In this document: piece by piece, positions 8,583 to 17,754 of the stretch
Layout of the letters: the number at the start of each line of letters is the position of its first letter
How positions within the stretch are numbered: the first letter of the stretch is position 1
Assembly: GCF_001189845.1 (NCBI RefSeq)
Contig: NZ_LFLZ01000011.1
Span: 1 to 64,000, forward strand
Direction: 5' to 3'
Length of the DNA stretch: 64,000 nucleotides
Source: Bradyrhizobium tropiciagri
Lineage (GTDB): Bacteria > Pseudomonadota > Alphaproteobacteria > Rhizobiales > Xanthobacteraceae
Notes under the pieces: model-generated
What the model saw: the letters and a program-made list of their open reading frames with translations, nothing else
Databases searched by the model: none
Told to the model about the DNA's origin: nothing
Program-made: the position numbers and the translations under genes

Positions 8583-9842
8583 ATGAAGCTTGCCGAGTTC
8601 AAGAAAGCCGGTCACTGGCCGACGCTGCTTGCCGCGTTCCTGTACTTCGACATCAGTTTCATGGCGTGGGTCGCGCTCGGACCGCTGATCGTCTACATCG
8701 CGCGCGACATGAATCTGGCCGTGAACGAGAAGTTCACCCTGGTCGCCATTCCCGTGCTCGCCGGCGCGCTGTTGCGCGTGCCGATGGGCATCCTTGCCGA
8801 CATCATCGGCGCCAAGCGCACCGGCATCATCGCCCAGCTCGTCGTGATATCAGCGACCGCCGCGGTCTGGCATTTCGGGCTGACGAGCAAGCTCGCGATC
8901 GAATTGTTCGGGCTTGCGCTCGGCGTCGGCGGCGCCTCGTTCGCGGTCGCCCTGCCCCAGGCGAGCCGCTGGTATCCGCCGCAATATCAGGGCGCGGTGA
9001 TGGGGATCGCCGGCGCCGGCAACATGGGTGTCGTGCTCGACACGCTGCTTGCGCCGTCCATTGCAGAACATTGGGGCTGGCAGGCCGTGTTCGGCTGCCT
9101 GCTGATTCCGATGCTCATGGTGCTCGCCTATTACGCATTCGCCGCCAAGGATGCGCCGGGCGAGCGCAAACCGATTTCGCTGAAGGCCTATGGCGCGCTG
9201 CTGAAGGACTCCGACAGCCGCTGGTTCATGTTCTTCTACTTCATCACGTTCGGCGGCTTCGTCGGGCTCGCCAACGCACTGCCACTCTATTTCACCGTGC
9301 AGTATCATGTCTCCGGCGTCGCGGCCGGCATGCTGGTCGCGCTGATCGTCGCCTTCGGCTCGGGATTCCGTCCCGTCGGCGGCATGATTGCCGACCGCAT
9401 CGGCGGCATCCGTTCGCTCTCGATCCTGTTCGGCGTCGTTGTCGCCGCCTATGTCGTGATCGCCTTCATGCCCGAAGGCCCAGTGGCGGCGGCGCCGGGC
9501 GGCTGGGCGCTGACCGAGCTGCCGCGCATCGCCTGGATCTCGGTGTTGCTGTTCTCGATCGGCGTGCTGGCGCTCGGCATGGGCAATGGTGCGGTGTTCC
9601 AGCTGATCCCGCTGCGCTTCCGTCACGAGATCGGCCTGATGACCGGGCTGGTCGGCTGCGCCGGTGGCATCGGCGGCTTCTTCCTCGCCCAGACCCTCGG
9701 CTACGCCAAGGGCATGACCGGCGGCTTCGGCGCCGGCTTCCTGTTCTTCGGCGCACTGGCGTTGCTTGGCTTCATCGGACTTGCGATGGTCAAGGTCCGC
9801 TGGCGCACCACCTGGGGCGCGGTGTCGGGAGCGCGCGTCTGA
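8583..9842 (+). CDS. narK: Nitrate/nitrite transporter, NNP family (NarK-like)
   Basis: A 419-aa major facilitator protein with about 12 membrane segments. It carries both nitrate-signature glycine motifs of the nitrate-nitrite-porter family: GIAGAGNMGVVLDT in the first half and GCAGGIGGFFL in the second. It would take nitrate into the cytoplasm for NasA and NirBD, encoded divergently. The sigma-54 promoter upstream fits control by nitrogen limitation. It is followed 33 nt later by the phosphatase/kinase fusion, probably in the same transcript. Confidence 0.9.
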   Translation: MKLAEFKKAGHWPTLLAAFLYFDISFMAWVALGPLIVYIARDMNLAVNEKFTLVAIPVLAGALLRVPMGILADIIGAKRTGIIAQLVVISATAAVWHFGLTSKLAIELFGLALGVGGASFAVALPQASRWYPPQYQGAVMGIAGAGNMGVVLDTLLAPSIAEHWGWQAVFGCLLIPMLMVLAYYAFAAKDAPGERKPISLKAYGALLKDSDSRWFMFFYFITFGGFVGLANALPLYFTVQYHVSGVAAGMLVALIVAFGSGFRPVGGMIADRIGGIRSLSILFGVVVAAYVVIAFMPEGPVAAAPGGWALTELPRIAWISVLLFSIGVLALGMGNGAVFQLIPLRFRHEIGLMTGLVGCAGGIGGFFLAQTLGYAKGMTGGFGAGFLFFGALALLGFIGLAMVKVRWRTTWGAVSGARV

Positions 9843-9875
9843 CGGCCCGCGCCCTCGGGAGAGGATAGCTCGGAC

Positions 9876-11603
9876 TTGGCGAACGGCGCGCAACGGCATT
9901 TGCAGCGAGACCTGCAAAGGGATCTCGGCGTTCGCATCGGCTTCGCCAGCGAGACCGGCAAGCGCGCCGCCAATGAGGACTATGTCGCGGCCTACCTCGG
10001 CCAGCCGGGCACGCTTCATCACGATGTCGTGGCCGCGGTCGCCGACGGCGTCGGCGGCCACAAGGGCGGACGCGAGGCCGCGGAGGTCGCGGTCCGCAGC
10101 TTCATCGACGCCTATTTTTCGCTGCCGGAGACGCTCGGCGTCCGCCGCCGCGCCGCGCGGGCGCTGGAAGCCGCCAACAGCTGGATCTATGGCCAGGGCC
10201 GCGTCGATGCCGCGCGCAGCGGCATGGCCTGCGCCTTCTCCTCGATTATCCTGTCGCGACGGCAATGCCATGTGATCCATATCGGGGACACCCGCGCCTA
10301 CCGCCTGAGCGACGGACGGCTGGAGCGCCTGACGCAGGACCATGTCGCCGGGCGCGGCGACCTCGCCCACATGCTGAACCGCGCCATCGGCTTCGAGGAG
10401 TTCGCCCGGTTCGACTACACGTCGGTCGGGCTCCGGCAACATGACCGTCTCCTGATCTGCAGCGACGGGGTTCACGGCGCGCTCGGCGATTCCCGGCTTC
10501 AGCAATTGCTGGAGGAGCGCACGCCGCCCGACGAATCGGCGCGCAGTATCGTCGATGCCGCGCTCGCGGCCGGCGGCAGCGATAACTCGACCGCGCTGGT
10601 GCTCGACGTCGTCGACCTGCCGCCGGCGGATCGTGACGATCTCACCCACGCGATCGCGGCGCTGCCGATCTTGGACCTGCCGCAAAGCGGCGACACGATC
10701 GACGATTTCACCCTTGGCGACGTGCTGTCCGACGGACGCTACAGCCGTTTGTTCAAGGCGATCGACAAGCGCGCCGGCCGCGACGTCGTGCTGAAATTTC
10801 CGCATCCGCGGGTCGCGAGCGAAGGCTCCTACCGCCTCGCCTTCGTGCGCGAGGCCTGGGTCGCCGCACGGGTGCGCAGCCTGTGGATCGGCGAGATCAT
10901 CGAGGTGCCGGCGGAGCGGCAGACCCGGCTCTATTCGGCGATGCCGCTCTACGAGGGCGAAACGCTGGAGCAGCGCCTCAAGCGCGCACCGCGGCTGTCG
11001 CTCACCGAGGGCATCGCCATTGCCACCAAGCTGGTGCGCGCGGTTACGGCGCTGCACCGTGCCGGCATCATCCATCGCGACATCAAGCCCGACAACGTGA
11101 TCCTTTCGAAGGATGGCGGGTTGCGCCTCGTCGACCTCGGCGTCGCGCGCGTGCCGCTGCTGGAGGATTTTCCCGCCGAGGACATTCCGGGCACCGCGAG
11201 CTACATGGCGCCCGAATTGTTCGGCGGCAAGGCCGGTGACGAGGCTTCCGACCTGTTCGCGCTTGGCGTCACGGTCTACCGGATGTTCACCGCGAACTAT
11301 CCGTTCGGCGAGATCGAGCCGTTCTCGCGGCCGCGCTTCGGCAAGCCCGTGCCGCTGTCACGCTACCGTCCGGACCTGCCAGCCTGGCTCGATGCCGTGA
11401 TCGGCAAGGCGCTCAGCATCGAGCCCGCGCAACGCTTCGGCGACGCCATCGAGTTCGCGCACGAACTCGAGAACGGCGCGACCTGGGCCGGCCCCGCCGT
11501 CACCACCCGCAAATCGCTGCACGACCGCGATCCCGTGACCTTCTGGAAGGTGCTGTGCGCCATCCTCGCTCTGGTGATCGTAGCGCTGCTGGCGCGGCGC
11601 TGA
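9876..11603 (+). CDS. Bifunctional PP2C phosphatase / Ser-Thr protein kinase fusion
   Basis: A 575-aa protein. Residues about 15-250 are a PP2C-type phosphatase (KRAANEDYVAAY, VADGVGGHKGG, HIGDTRAYRL, SDGVHGALGD, GGSDNSTAL). Residues about 270-530 are a Hanks-type kinase with invariant Lys in DVVLKFPHP, catalytic loop HRDIKPDN, DLG in place of DFG, and GTASYMAPE. A single C-terminal helix (VLCAILALVIVALLARR) anchors it to the membrane. It starts at a TTG preceded by GAGAGGA. Its place behind narK suggests it adjusts nitrate uptake or reduction by phosphorylation. The target is unknown. Confidence 0.85.
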   Translation: MANGAQRHLQRDLQRDLGVRIGFASETGKRAANEDYVAAYLGQPGTLHHDVVAAVADGVGGHKGGREAAEVAVRSFIDAYFSLPETLGVRRRAARALEAANSWIYGQGRVDAARSGMACAFSSIILSRRQCHVIHIGDTRAYRLSDGRLERLTQDHVAGRGDLAHMLNRAIGFEEFARFDYTSVGLRQHDRLLICSDGVHGALGDSRLQQLLEERTPPDESARSIVDAALAAGGSDNSTALVLDVVDLPPADRDDLTHAIAALPILDLPQSGDTIDDFTLGDVLSDGRYSRLFKAIDKRAGRDVVLKFPHPRVASEGSYRLAFVREAWVAARVRSLWIGEIIEVPAERQTRLYSAMPLYEGETLEQRLKRAPRLSLTEGIAIATKLVRAVTALHRAGIIHRDIKPDNVILSKDGGLRLVDLGVARVPLLEDFPAEDIPGTASYMAPELFGGKAGDEASDLFALGVTVYRMFTANYPFGEIEPFSRPRFGKPVPLSRYRPDLPAWLDAVIGKALSIEPAQRFGDAIEFAHELENGATWAGPAVTTRKSLHDRDPVTFWKVLCAILALVIVALLARR

Positions 11604-11648
11604 GCGCGATGAGATTTTGTCGCGTAGAGACCGCGACGGCACTGCGCC

Positions 11649-11800
11649 CCCTCTCCCCGTTCTTACGGGGAGAGGGTTGGGGTGAGGGGCTGTATCCGCA
11701 TATTCGGTGAGAGCTGCGTTTGGGGAGGCTCCCCCTCACCCGGAACGCATCTGACGATGCGTTCCGACCTCTCCCCGCACGCGGGGCGAGGTGAAGCGGG
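11649..11800. repeat. Composite GC-rich intergenic hairpin element
   Basis: The element begins with a perfect 12-bp hairpin, CCCTCTCCCCGT-TCTT-ACGGGGAGAGGG (11649-11676). It contains a second hairpin GGAACGCATC-TGAC-GATGCGTTCC (11742-11765) and further C-tract/G-tract arms. This pattern is a common dispersed rhizobial element. It lies between two converging genes, where it could serve as a bidirectional terminator. A similar fragment appears at the very start of the window. Confidence 0.7.
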
Positions 11801-11816
11801 GTCTGCGGCTTGAGTC

Positions 11817-12446
11817 CTAAGACCCGGCGCGGCGGATCGTGATCCGGGTCTCGTCGGTCATGTCCTTGAGCTCCTTGTTGGGCTCGCGATAGAGATGACG
11901 CTCGATCTCGACCGTGCGGCCATCGGTGGTCTTGCTGCATTTCTCGTCGACGAATACGCCACCGACCTCCTGCTTGTCGCCGCCCGGCTTCGCCTCCGCG
12001 CAGGTCCAGCCGTCCTCGCCGTAGCGCGACTTCGCCTGCAGGCCGAGCAGGAACGCCTTCTTGCGCAGGTAGAGCCGCGCCTTCGGGTCGGTCTCGATCG
12101 TCAGCGCGGCGATCCTGGCGTCCTTGTCGATCATCACGGTCAGGATCGCCGGATGGCCGGCGACCATGGTGCCCTCCCGCGCGGTCTCGCGATCGTACTC
12201 GAAACGAATGCCGCGCAACTGGTCCGGCCCTTCCGGGCAACTCGACCACTGCGCCCATTCAGCCAATCTGTGGGTGGTCTTCTCGCCGGCGCAGGTCAGG
12301 CTGATGTAGCCCGCGTCGGGCACGCTTGATATCGCCATGCCGACATTGATGTCGCGCAGATCTCCCGCCGTCGCCATCGCCGGCACGGCTGCCGTCACGG
12401 TGGCGGCGAAGACCAATCCGCGGATCGCCGATCCCTGCTTGCTCAT
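11817..12446 (-). CDS. Exported protein of unknown function, third gene of the PQQ dehydrogenase operon
   Basis: A 209-aa protein with a signal peptide (LVFAATVTAAVPAMATAGD). Cysteines are at LTCAGE, SSCPEG, WTCAEA and EKCSKT, which could form two disulfides in the periplasm. Its ATG overlaps the cytochrome c stop by 4 nt, so it belongs to the dehydrogenase-cytochrome operon. I do not recognise a named domain. A role in periplasmic alcohol oxidation is inferred only from the operon. Confidence 0.7.
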   Translation of the reverse strand: MSKQGSAIRGLVFAATVTAAVPAMATAGDLRDINVGMAISSVPDAGYISLTCAGEKTTHRLAEWAQWSSCPEGPDQLRGIRFEYDRETAREGTMVAGHPAILTVMIDKDARIAALTIETDPKARLYLRKKAFLLGLQAKSRYGEDGWTCAEAKPGGDKQEVGGVFVDEKCSKTTDGRTVEIERHLYREPNKELKDMTDETRITIRRAGS

Positions 12447-12985
12447 GGCTTTGCCTTCTCGCTTGGGTCGGACGGCGCGGCGGCGTGGCCGGCCTCCTTG
12501 TAGATGTTGCAGACGCGCGAGCCGTCGCCGAAGAAGGCGATGCACTCGTCATAGTTCGGTTCACCCTTGCCCTTGACGTGGGCAAGCACGTAATCGGCGA
12601 CGGCCTCGATCTCGTTCGGCCGCAGGAACACATTCGCCTCCGGCGGCATCCGGTCGGCGACATCCTGCCGGGTCATCTCGTAGCATTTCGTCGTGTCGTA
12701 GGAGCCGCGCACGAAGAACGGCATGCCGGTGCCCGGCCGCCCGCACGTCACGGTCTCGATGATCTGTTCCTTCGTCAGCTCGGTCTTGCGCAGCGACAGC
12801 GCGTCGCCGCCGTAGCCGCCGCCGCCATTGCCGTGCCATTTGTGGCAGCCCATGCAATTGCCGCGCTTGAACACCGCCTTACCTGCATCGGTCGGATCGC
12901 TCGCCGACTGCGCAAGCGCCGTGCCTGCAAATCCCGTCACCAGCGCGCAGCCAAGCCACGCGCCAACCAGCCAGTTGTGCTTCAT
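12443..12985 (-). CDS. Periplasmic c-type cytochrome, partner of the PQQ dehydrogenase
   Basis: A 180-aa exported protein with a signal peptide ending TALAQS. It has one heme-attachment site, CMGCHKWH, and a distal methionine candidate in the ADRMPPEANVF region. It lies between the quinoprotein dehydrogenase and a small exported protein and is coupled to the latter by an ATGA overlap. The arrangement suggests it accepts electrons from PQQ. The C-terminal half has an extra cysteine pair (YDECIAFFGDGSRVCNIY) that may form a disulfide. Confidence 0.8.
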   Translation of the reverse strand: MKHNWLVGAWLGCALVTGFAGTALAQSASDPTDAGKAVFKRGNCMGCHKWHGNGGGGYGGDALSLRKTELTKEQIIETVTCGRPGTGMPFFVRGSYDTTKCYEMTRQDVADRMPPEANVFLRPNEIEAVADYVLAHVKGKGEPNYDECIAFFGDGSRVCNIYKEAGHAAAPSDPSEKAKP

Positions 12986-13053
12986 TTGCTTTTGTTTCTC
13001 TGAACCAAAATTACGCGGGAGGCCTCTCACTGAGGCCTCCCGCGCGCGCGACG

Positions 13054-14826
13054 TCAAAGGGCGAACACGTAGAGCATCGAGCCCGGCTGCATCCGCTTCA
13101 GCTCGGGCGTGGCGTCGATGAACCACTTGTCCCAGGCACCGCCGAGGCCGACCAGAACCGCGACATACTGCTTGCCGTCGACCGAGAACGTCATCGGGGG
13201 CGCGTTGAGGCCGCCACCGGTGTTGAACTCCCACAGCTTCTGCAACGACTTCGCGTCATAGGCGATAAGCTCGCCGGACGGCTGTCCCGAGAACACGAGG
13301 TCGGGCGTCGCCAGGATGCCGCCGAGGTTCGGGAACTGGGTCTCCGCCTTCCCCGCGACCTTGCCGGTGGTGACGTCGATCGCGGTCACGCTGCCGGTGA
13401 TCTTGACGTTCTGGCTCGGCCCGCCGCCGGTGAAGAACTCGCGCGCCTTGACCTTGTCCGGCGTCATCTCCTCGACCTTGATGTGGTTGCAGCTCTCGAT
13501 GACGGGAATGTACCAGAGCTTCAGGTTCGGATTGTACGCGGTCGGCGGCCAGTTCTTGCCGCCCATGTTGCCGGGGCAGATATCCGTTTCCTTGTTGGTG
13601 CGACTCGGCGTGACTGAGGCGTTGTACTTCTGCACGCCTTGCTTCGGATCATATTCCACCGGCTTGCCGGACTCCGGATCGAGCCCCTTGGTCCAGGTCA
13701 CCTTCTTGACGAAGGGCAGACCCCAGACGAACTTGCCGCTGTTGCGATCGATCGCATAGGCAAAGCCGTTGCGGTCGGCCTCGAGCGCGAGCTTCAGCGT
13801 CGTGTTGTTCGGACCGGGGACGTCGACCAGCACGTTCTCCGCCACGCTGTCATAGTCGTAGGGATCGTTCGGCGTGTGCTGGTAGTGCCACTTGATCTTG
13901 CCGGTGTCGGCATCGAGACCGAGCGACGAGTCGGTGTAGAGGTTGTCGCCGGGACGATATTCATTGTCCCAGTCCGGCCCGGGATTGCCGACGCCCCACA
14001 CGATCGTGTTGGTCGAGGGGTCGTAGCTGCCGGTGACCCAGGTCGAGCCGCCGCCGCTCGCCTTGGCGTTCTTGTCGTCCTTCCAGGTCTCCGCACCCGG
14101 CTCGTCCTTGCCGGGGATGGTATGGGTGCGCCAGACTTCCTTCTGGCTGTTCAGGTCGGTCGCGGCGATCCAGCCGCGAATGCCGTATTCTGCACCGGCT
14201 ACGCCCGATATCGCCCTGTCCTTGACGATGAGAGGTGCGCCGGTGATCACCTCGCCCTTGTCGGGATCGGCGACCTGACGCTGCCAGGCGACCTGCCCGG
14301 TCTCCTTGTTGGTCGCGATCAGGCGGCCGTCGAGCGTGTGCGAGATGACGAGGTTGTTCCACAACGCGACGCCGCGATTGTCGACGCCGCAGCAGGCGAC
14401 CGCGCCGGCCCAGTCGTGGTCGGTCTTGGGATCCATCTTCCAGACCAGCACGCCTTTGCCGCCATGCGCATCGATCTTATAGACCGAGCCCCAGCCGTCG
14501 GTGACGTACATGAATCCGTTCTCGACGATCGGAGTTCCCTCCAGGCCGCCATGCGCCCAGATTCCGCCGCCCTCGACGCCGCCGAGATGCATGGTCCAGG
14601 CGACCTTCAAATTCTTGATGTTGTCCTTGTTGATATCCGCCAGCGACGAGAAGCGGGTCGCCGAATAGTTCTTGTGATGGTGCAGCCAGTTGCCTGCTTC
14701 CTTGTCGGCATTGAGCAGGCGGTCCTGGCTGACATCCTCGGCGAGCGCGAACGAGCCCGCGAGGGTCGCAGCGGATGCTACCGCCGCCGCGAGCATATGA
14801 GACTTAACCCAATTCAACCTTGTCAT
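13054..14826 (-). CDS. PQQ-dependent alcohol dehydrogenase with lanthanide-type active site
   Basis: A 590-aa periplasmic quinoprotein of the methanol/ethanol dehydrogenase family. The signal peptide ends SFALAED. The adjacent cysteine pair that packs on PQQ is in GAVACCGVDNRG, and propeller tryptophan-docking repeats run through the protein. The active-site segment reads PNDPYDYDSV: besides the catalytic Asp, a second Asp two residues on is the extra acidic ligand of XoxF/ExaF-type lanthanide enzymes, where calcium enzymes have a small neutral residue. The CPGNMGGKNWPPTAYNP region resembles ethanol-type more than MxaF-type enzymes. The start at 14826 is set by GGAGGAAA upstream. The exact alcohol is unknown. 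Confidence 0.85.
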   Translation of the reverse strand: MTRLNWVKSHMLAAAVASAATLAGSFALAEDVSQDRLLNADKEAGNWLHHHKNYSATRFSSLADINKDNIKNLKVAWTMHLGGVEGGGIWAHGGLEGTPIVENGFMYVTDGWGSVYKIDAHGGKGVLVWKMDPKTDHDWAGAVACCGVDNRGVALWNNLVISHTLDGRLIATNKETGQVAWQRQVADPDKGEVITGAPLIVKDRAISGVAGAEYGIRGWIAATDLNSQKEVWRTHTIPGKDEPGAETWKDDKNAKASGGGSTWVTGSYDPSTNTIVWGVGNPGPDWDNEYRPGDNLYTDSSLGLDADTGKIKWHYQHTPNDPYDYDSVAENVLVDVPGPNNTTLKLALEADRNGFAYAIDRNSGKFVWGLPFVKKVTWTKGLDPESGKPVEYDPKQGVQKYNASVTPSRTNKETDICPGNMGGKNWPPTAYNPNLKLWYIPVIESCNHIKVEEMTPDKVKAREFFTGGGPSQNVKITGSVTAIDVTTGKVAGKAETQFPNLGGILATPDLVFSGQPSGELIAYDAKSLQKLWEFNTGGGLNAPPMTFSVDGKQYVAVLVGLGGAWDKWFIDATPELKRMQPGSMLYVFAL

Positions 14827-14948
14827 AGGTGCATTTCCTCCGGATCTAGCATTCTTCATTGATCGAACCGCCCGTCACACACGGACGATCTCGCGAGAAG
14901 CCTTGAGTCCCGGCGAGTGATCGTTCGCACCCGCCGCATTCCGTGTGG

Positions 14949-15434
14949 TCACTTCTGGACCGTTACCTCCGTCTCGATGGTTCCAGCCTTCTGAAAAACG
15001 ATTGCACATTTGAACGTCTCGCCCGGCGTGAGCGCCTGACGCAACTGCAGCAGCATGACGTGATAGCCGTCACGCTTCATCTCGAGCGTCCCCTTTGCCG
15101 GAACTGGTATATTGGATATCGAACGCATCGCCGGTGCGCCTTCACCGCGGTCGACAATGTGACGCTCGGAAAAATTCGCGACCGGGCAGCGGACACGGAG
15201 CAGCGCGTCGGCGCTGTCGGCCTCGTTCTTGATCGTCATCGTCAAGGGAAGATCCCCGCCCGCTTTGTCGACCGCCGATACGCGCGCATCCACGATCTGC
15301 AAGGATTCGTTCGCGGCGGCGTTGTGCATTACTCCGAACGTGCTGATCAGGCAGAATAATGGCAACGCGATCCGTGAGTTGCACTTAACGTTTCTGCACG
15401 CGACAGCGCAATGCAACTCCCGCTCGAACGGCAT
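14949..15434 (-). CDS. Copper chaperone PCu(A)C-like, exported
   Basis: A 161-aa protein of the DUF461/PCu(A)C type, with a hydrophobic leader (ALPLFCLISTFGVMH) and a cupredoxin-like body ending in GYHVMLLQLRQALTPGETF. That stretch keeps the H-x-M pair of the copper site, with further Met/His ligands upstream (RHIVDRGEGAPAM). Such proteins carry Cu(I) to cytochrome oxidase CuA in the periplasm. The ATG at 15434 has GGGAG at proper distance; an upstream ATG at 15473 is possible. It is 122 nt upstream of the PQQ dehydrogenase on the same strand. Confidence 0.75.
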   Translation of the reverse strand: MPFERELHCAVACRNVKCNSRIALPLFCLISTFGVMHNAAANESLQIVDARVSAVDKAGGDLPLTMTIKNEADSADALLRVRCPVANFSERHIVDRGEGAPAMRSISNIPVPAKGTLEMKRDGYHVMLLQLRQALTPGETFKCAIVFQKAGTIETEVTVQK

Positions 15435-15561
15435 CAAGTTTTCTCCCGACATGATTTTGCAGCATTGTTTCACGCTTCATCGTGCGCTGCCAGCAATAGA
15501 TCGAGAACGCTGCTTCAATGCAATTTTCGGTACGCATGGCGGCCATGCTACCTTCTTGTGC

Positions 15562-15952
15562 ATGAGTGCTCTCGATAAACTGGCGCCGCTAGAGCGCGAC
15601 GCAACACATGCCGCACTGCGTCAGGTGATCGGCACCGCAGCGATCGACGCCATCATATGGTCTCGCGCAATTGTTCCGGATCGATGCAGGCGGCGGGAAT
15701 TATTTGCTACGGATCGAAGGGACGCCGAGCCCGCTGCGCAACCCGTATCAAGATGTTTCGCTCGGGATGCCGCGAGAGCCGGCATCGCGCCGCGGCTTCA
15801 TTCTGCCAATGAGACATCGCGCGACGCAGAGGCAAGCCGCGGCGGCCAAGCACGTGCTCGGCAAGATGTTCGTCGCCTCGTTTCACACCGACGTCGCGAC
15901 GCCGGGCTTCGATCTCGGTGCAACTAGCTGCAATTCGCGCGCGAGCCGCTGA
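15562..15952 (+). pseudogene. Decayed aminoglycoside-phosphotransferase-like gene fragment
   Basis: Pieces of one protein can be read across three frames. MSALDKLAPLERDATHAALR begins at 15562. A segment in a second frame then carries FRIDAGGGNYLLRIEG and PSPLRNPYQ, typical of the N-lobe of choline/aminoglycoside phosphotransferases. A third frame continues RDAARAGIAPRLHSANETSR. The catalytic HxD-containing C-lobe is missing and the region runs into the 3' end of the convergent EF-hand gene. Several shifts in 390 bp plus loss of the C-lobe indicate real decay, unlike the single-base breaks elsewhere. Confidence 0.55.
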
Positions 15953-17636
15953 TCGGCTTCATCTCCGGTTCCGAAAGCACACAGGTCGCGCTCAAATCGC
16001 CGTCCGGCGGCGGCACCTGGGACGGCAGAGTAAAGGTGCCCTGCACGCCGGCAGGAAGCCTGAGCTTCTTTGAAATCCTGAACTTGTTCGGCATCGTGAA
16101 TGGCTTGAAGTCGCCATCGTTGATCCGAATCCCGCGGCTCATCCCGGTGACCATGAGCGCGCCGGCGTCAACCAGTTCCGCAAGCCCCGCACGGCCCGGC
16201 AGCACGGAATAGTGGCTGACCGGATGCGCCGAGACCACCGCCTCCAACTCGATCTGCGCGATCCCTGCCGGGTATGCCTCCCGCACGTCGCGCCACAATA
16301 ACTCGCCAAGGCCTTCCGTCGGCAACTGGATTGCGTTGCGAACCGGGCGGTCGGCAAAATGCCGCGCGGCTGGAACACGGAAGGTCCCCGCGCGCTGCTC
16401 GCCGCCGGTCTCATCCACGGCGCGCCCGAGCAGCAGAGCTGCGATCTCCTCGGCACTGCCGTCCTTCATCGTCGCCTCCGTCGCCGGCACCAGACATCCG
16501 GTGTGCTCGGTGAAATGCACCTTTTCGCGCGGCACGCCGATGACGCCGACCAGCGGCTTGCCACCGCGCTGCGGTGCCGTGCCGTTGACGGCCGCAAACC
16601 GCTGCAACCGCGCGTCACCCGACTTGTCGATCGACACGTCCGCATCGGCCGCAACGCCGGCGATCCGTTCGGTCGCCCCGACGATGTCCCAGATCATCGC
16701 GCCGCCACTCGCCAGCGCGAGATAGATCGGCTCGGGTCCCGGCGCGATCTCAACGGTCGTCACATAGGTCACCTGATCCTGGGTGCCGATCCAGGCGTTC
16801 GACAGCGCCCTGGCCTCTTGCGCGCCGAGCAGCACGATACGAGCATCGCGCGGCGGGGCCGGCACGTCGCACCCCGCCACGGCGGCCTGCTGCCGCTGCT
16901 TGCGCAGTTCGACCTCGCGTGCGCGTTGCGTTGCCAGGCGGGCCTCATTGGCGCGCTTGCCGAAATCCGCGAATTCAGCGGCCGAAATGCGACCATCGCG
17001 ATCCCCATCGACCGCATCGAATTGCTGGCGTATCGCAGCCTCATATTCCGCCAGCGAGACAGCGCCATCACCGTTCGCATCGAGCGTCATCGGGACATAC
17101 TGGCTCCCGTTTTGCCGCCAGCCGGTGCTGGCCTGGTCCGCCTGCCGTTGCGCTTCCTGCTGAATTTCGGCGGCACTGATCACGCCATCGCGGTCGGCAT
17201 CCGGCTTGAGCGCGTCGCTGACCAGCCGGTCGAGCTGGAGCCTCGTCTGTTCCGGCGTTGGCTCGAGCTGCACGCCGTTGGAATGGATCATCTGTCGCGC
17301 CCGCGGCTGCATCACCGCGGTGATCTCGGCCTTGGTGACAGCTCCGTCACCGTCGAGGTCGTATAGCAGAATCTGCGAGACGACCTGCGACCGCCGCTGC
17401 GCCGCCATGATCTTGCGCAGATCGTCGACCCCTTGCGCGGTGACGCCGCGCTCGTCCGGATTGCTCTGATAGAACGCCATCAGCATCTGCGACCTGACCT
17501 GCTCCCAGGTCACGTCCGGGCGCATGACGCCGCTCATCCGGTTAACGATCCATTCAGTGTTGGCACTTGCCGGCGCGGCCAACGCGCCAAGACACAGCGC
17601 CGAAGCGCCCAGAAGACGAACCAATTGCAACCGCAT
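15924..17636 (-). CDS. Exported EF-hand calcium-binding protein
   Basis: A 570-aa protein with a signal peptide (LLGASALCLGALAAPASA). Four EF-hand loops are visible: DLDGDGAVTKAE, DADRDGVISAAE, DANGDGAVSLAE and DGDRDGRISAAE, each with the DxDxDG pattern. A large C-terminal region without recognised motifs follows; it contains VVSAHPVSHYSVLPGRAGL and several cysteines. I chose the ATG at 17636 because the signal peptide starts there, although the frame stays open for 49 more codons upstream. Likely periplasmic calcium binding; enzymatic role unknown. Not obviously linked to its neighbours. Confidence 0.8.
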   Translation of the reverse strand: MRLQLVRLLGASALCLGALAAPASANTEWIVNRMSGVMRPDVTWEQVRSQMLMAFYQSNPDERGVTAQGVDDLRKIMAAQRRSQVVSQILLYDLDGDGAVTKAEITAVMQPRARQMIHSNGVQLEPTPEQTRLQLDRLVSDALKPDADRDGVISAAEIQQEAQRQADQASTGWRQNGSQYVPMTLDANGDGAVSLAEYEAAIRQQFDAVDGDRDGRISAAEFADFGKRANEARLATQRAREVELRKQRQQAAVAGCDVPAPPRDARIVLLGAQEARALSNAWIGTQDQVTYVTTVEIAPGPEPIYLALASGGAMIWDIVGATERIAGVAADADVSIDKSGDARLQRFAAVNGTAPQRGGKPLVGVIGVPREKVHFTEHTGCLVPATEATMKDGSAEEIAALLLGRAVDETGGEQRAGTFRVPAARHFADRPVRNAIQLPTEGLGELLWRDVREAYPAGIAQIELEAVVSAHPVSHYSVLPGRAGLAELVDAGALMVTGMSRGIRINDGDFKPFTMPNKFRISKKLRLPAGVQGTFTLPSQVPPPDGDLSATCVLSEPEMKPISGSRANCS

Positions 17637-17754
17637 CGCGCACTCCACTATTCCAGGTTGAACGGTGTGGCGCAGGCGAATTAAATTTGCTGTCCCCGAT
17701 TGTTTCAAATTGTTTGGATTGCCAGACGCAGCGCTGAGCCGCGCCTCGCGAACA

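Noticed and set aside
8850..11075. 741-codon minus-strand frame
   Set aside because: Antisense to narK and the phosphatase/kinase; composition is low-complexity and no domain is visible.
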